In this document: piece after piece, positions 5,901-6,550 of the stretch
Position numbering within the stretch: position 1 is the first letter of the stretch
Layout of the letters: every line of letters begins with the position of its first letter
NCBI GenBank assembly: GCA_027323595.1
Contig: DAHWBL010000069.1
Coordinates: 1 to 6,550, forward strand
DNA: 6,550 bases
Source: Acetobacteraceae bacterium
Lineage (GTDB): Bacteria; Pseudomonadota; Alphaproteobacteria; Acetobacterales; Acetobacteraceae
Reading direction: 5' to 3'
The notes under the pieces: generated by a model
Databases searched by the model: none
Told to the model about the DNA's origin: nothing
The model's input: the letters and a program-made list of their open reading frames with translations, nothing else
Made by a program: the position numbers and the translations under genes

Positions 5901-5928
5901 ATTAACCGTTGTTTAAGTTTTTAGGCAA
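5901..5928 (-). promoter_or_regulatory. Candidate promoter for the BLUF gene
   Basis: On the minus strand, TTGCCT (5928-5923) and GTTAAT (5906-5901) are spaced 16 bases apart inside the AT-rich island. They lie just upstream of the BLUF start and would give a leader of about 12 bases. Each box matches the sigma-70 consensus at four of six positions. AT-rich sequence makes chance matches likely. Confidence 0.3.
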
Positions 5929-5929
5929 A

Positions 5930-5957
5930 TTGTCGGAAAAACAGAAGAAAATAATAT
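5930..5957 (+). promoter_or_regulatory. Candidate plus-strand promoter in the AT-rich island
   Basis: TTGTCG (5930-5935) and TAATAT (5952-5957) are 16 bases apart, each with four of six consensus matches, directed towards the hydrolase. It would produce a leader of about 235 bases containing the palindrome and tandem repeat, or an independent small RNA. It overlaps the opposing candidate promoter. Confidence 0.22.
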
Positions 5958-5990
5958 CTAAAAACACGCAACAATTATCAAAATAGTGGC

Positions 5991-6004
5991 AAATCGGCCG
6001 ATTT
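5991..6004. repeat. Perfect 14-bp palindrome AAATCGGCCGATTT
   Basis: AAATCGGCCGATTT is fully self-complementary with no spacer and sits at the edge of the AT-rich island between two divergent genes. The position and symmetry fit a binding site for a dimeric regulator. No cognate regulator is identifiable in the window. Confidence 0.5.
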
Positions 6005-6072
6005 CGGGACGCGGGGAGCCTGGTGACGGCGCAGACTGGCCGGCCAATGCGGCGCCGAGGTGGCTTCCCCGT

Positions 6073-6120
6073 GGCATTGATTGGGGCATTGGTTCGGGCC
6101 GGGATTCGGGCCGGGCTTCG
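6073..6120 (+). repeat. Degenerate 12-bp tandem repeat, four units
   Basis: Successive 12-mers begin at 6073, 6085, 6097 and 6109: GGCATTGATTGG, GGCATTGGTTCG, GGCCGGGATTCG and GGCCGGGCTTCG. Units 1 and 2 share the first seven bases, units 3 and 4 differ at one base, and all share GGC at the start and TT near the end. The array fades after 6120 (GGC then divergent sequence). It lies in the gene-free leader upstream of the hydrolase. Confidence 0.6.
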
Positions 6121-6134
6121 GGCGGCAAATCTTA

Positions 6135-6164
6135 TTTCCGGTCGCCGCGATCTGGTCCTAAAAT
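6135..6164 (+). promoter_or_regulatory. Candidate proximal promoter of the alpha/beta hydrolase
   Basis: TAAAAT (6159-6164) is a good -10 match (five of six). TTTCCG (6135-6140), 18 bases upstream, is a poor -35. Transcription would start near 6171 and leave a leader of about 30 bases before the ATG. Confidence 0.28.
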
Positions 6165-6201
6165 CATCGTCACCAGACGCTCATCCGCCAACGGAGCCGC
6201 C

Positions 6202-6550
6202 ATGTCCGCCACATCCCTCGCGCCGGTCCGCCTCAGCCGCGCCGGCTCCGGCCCGGCCCTGCTGTTGCTGCATTGCCTGGGCGTTGATCGCCACATGTGG
6301 TCGATCGCCGCCGCCGGGCTGGAGCGAGATTTCACCTTGATCAGCTGCGATTTCCCCGGCCATGGCGACGCCGCGCCGGCCGCCGGGCCCTATGGCATCG
6401 CCGATCTGTCCGGCCAGATCGCCGCCGGGCTCGACGCGCTCGGCGGCGGCAAGGTGCATGTCGGCGGCATCTCGCTCGGCGGCCTGGTCGCCCAGCACCT
6501 GGCCGCCACCCGGCCCGAGCTGGTCGATCGGCTGATCCTGATCGACACCA
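6202..6550 (+). CDS. Alpha/beta hydrolase, 3-oxoadipate enol-lactonase-like, cut by window edge
   Basis: The first 116 codons of an alpha/beta-hydrolase gene are present before the window ends; complete relatives have about 250-265 residues. A short N-terminal beta strand leads to LLLLHCLGVDRHMW (20-33), the oxyanion-hole loop. It is followed by ISCDFPGHGDAAP (47-59) and the nucleophile elbow GGISLGG (88-94), with Ser91 as the predicted catalytic serine. DRLILIDT then starts the next strand at the window edge. The catalytic Asp and His lie beyond the window. The LG-D-HMW loop, the GPYGIADL segment and the GxSxGG elbow resemble PcaD (3-oxoadipate enol-lactonase, beta-ketoadipate pathway), but many esterases share this pattern, so no symbol is given. 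The ATG at 6202 has GGAG at 6193-6196, five bases upstream. No other aromatic-catabolism gene is visible nearby to support the pathway assignment. Confidence 0.87.
   Translation, partial: MSATSLAPVRLSRAGSGPALLLLHCLGVDRHMWSIAAAGLERDFTLISCDFPGHGDAAPAAGPYGIADLSGQIAAGLDALGGGKVHVGGISLGGLVAQHLAATRPELVDRLILIDT

Larger units (their letters stand above)
5883..6201. other. Gene-free regulatory stretch with AT-rich island, palindrome and tandem repeat
   Basis: This region lies between the divergent BLUF and alpha/beta hydrolase genes. Its first part, 5895-5990, has 27 G/C in 96 bases (about 28%), far below the rest of the window. After it come a perfect 14-bp palindrome (5991-6004), ordinary GC-rich sequence, a degenerate 12-bp tandem repeat (6073-6120) and a short leader before the hydrolase. 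No convincing protein gene is seen. A frame starting at GTG 6023 overlaps the hydrolase by 139 bases and turns Pro/Ala/Arg-rich. Confidence 0.7.

Noticed and set aside
6023..6340. Plus-strand frame of 105 codons from GTG 6023
   Set aside because: It overlaps the first 139 bases of the alpha/beta hydrolase in another frame and becomes Pro/Ala/Arg/Cys-rich. It was not annotated as a CDS, though its 12-bp periodic part is reported as a finding.
1..6550. tRNA, rRNA, CRISPR array, IS element or integrase
   Set aside because: No cloverleaf-like segment, spaced direct-repeat array, terminal inverted repeats or transposase/integrase motifs were recognised on either strand.

Overview
The window is GC-rich DNA with strong G/C preference at third codon positions, and it reads as a chromosomal stretch of a high-GC proteobacterium. 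An alphaproteobacterium, perhaps of the Acetobacteraceae/Rhodospirillales type, is my guess. No marker gene fixes the taxon. I see no tRNA, rRNA, CRISPR array, transposase or phage gene.

Layout, left to right. (1) Positions 1-716 (minus) hold the N-terminal two thirds of a YeiH-type membrane protein (putative sulfate exporter family), cut by the window edge. It is divergent from a LysR regulator (886-1803, plus) that resembles YeiE, and the 169-base gap between them has an AT-rich core with two inverted repeats, a plausible operator. (2) A metal-dependent amidohydrolase of the ACMSD/Amidohydro_2 type (1912-2931, plus) follows, ending in a strong hairpin. In it the first histidine of the usual HxH metal motif is phenylalanine. 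(3) A two-gene unit (3066-5602, plus) encodes an AlgD-like GDP-mannose 6-dehydrogenase and a GT4 glycosyltransferase joined by a GTGA stop/start overlap. This suggests a uronic-acid-containing exopolysaccharide or glycan. (4) A short BLUF-domain gene (5592-5882, minus) converges on the glycosyltransferase and overlaps its 3' end by 11 bases. It has His at the position of the photoactive Gln and stops exactly where the beta-5 Trp/Met strand should begin. (5) A 319-base gene-free region contains a sharply AT-rich island (about 28% GC), a perfect 14-bp palindrome and a degenerate 12-bp tandem repeat. (6) The window ends inside an alpha/beta hydrolase resembling 3-oxoadipate enol-lactonase (6202 to the edge, plus).

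How the genes work together. The YeiH/YeiE-like pair probably forms one regulated module for sulfur oxyanion or related anion export. The dehydrogenase and glycosyltransferase probably form a second, glycan-building module. The amidohydrolase and alpha/beta hydrolase are catabolic enzymes with no visible partner here. The BLUF gene is the most unusual item. I do not see a multi-gene, clearly undescribed system; the best leads are the atypical BLUF protein with its regulatory island, the metal-site variant amidohydrolase and the AlgD-like/GT pair.
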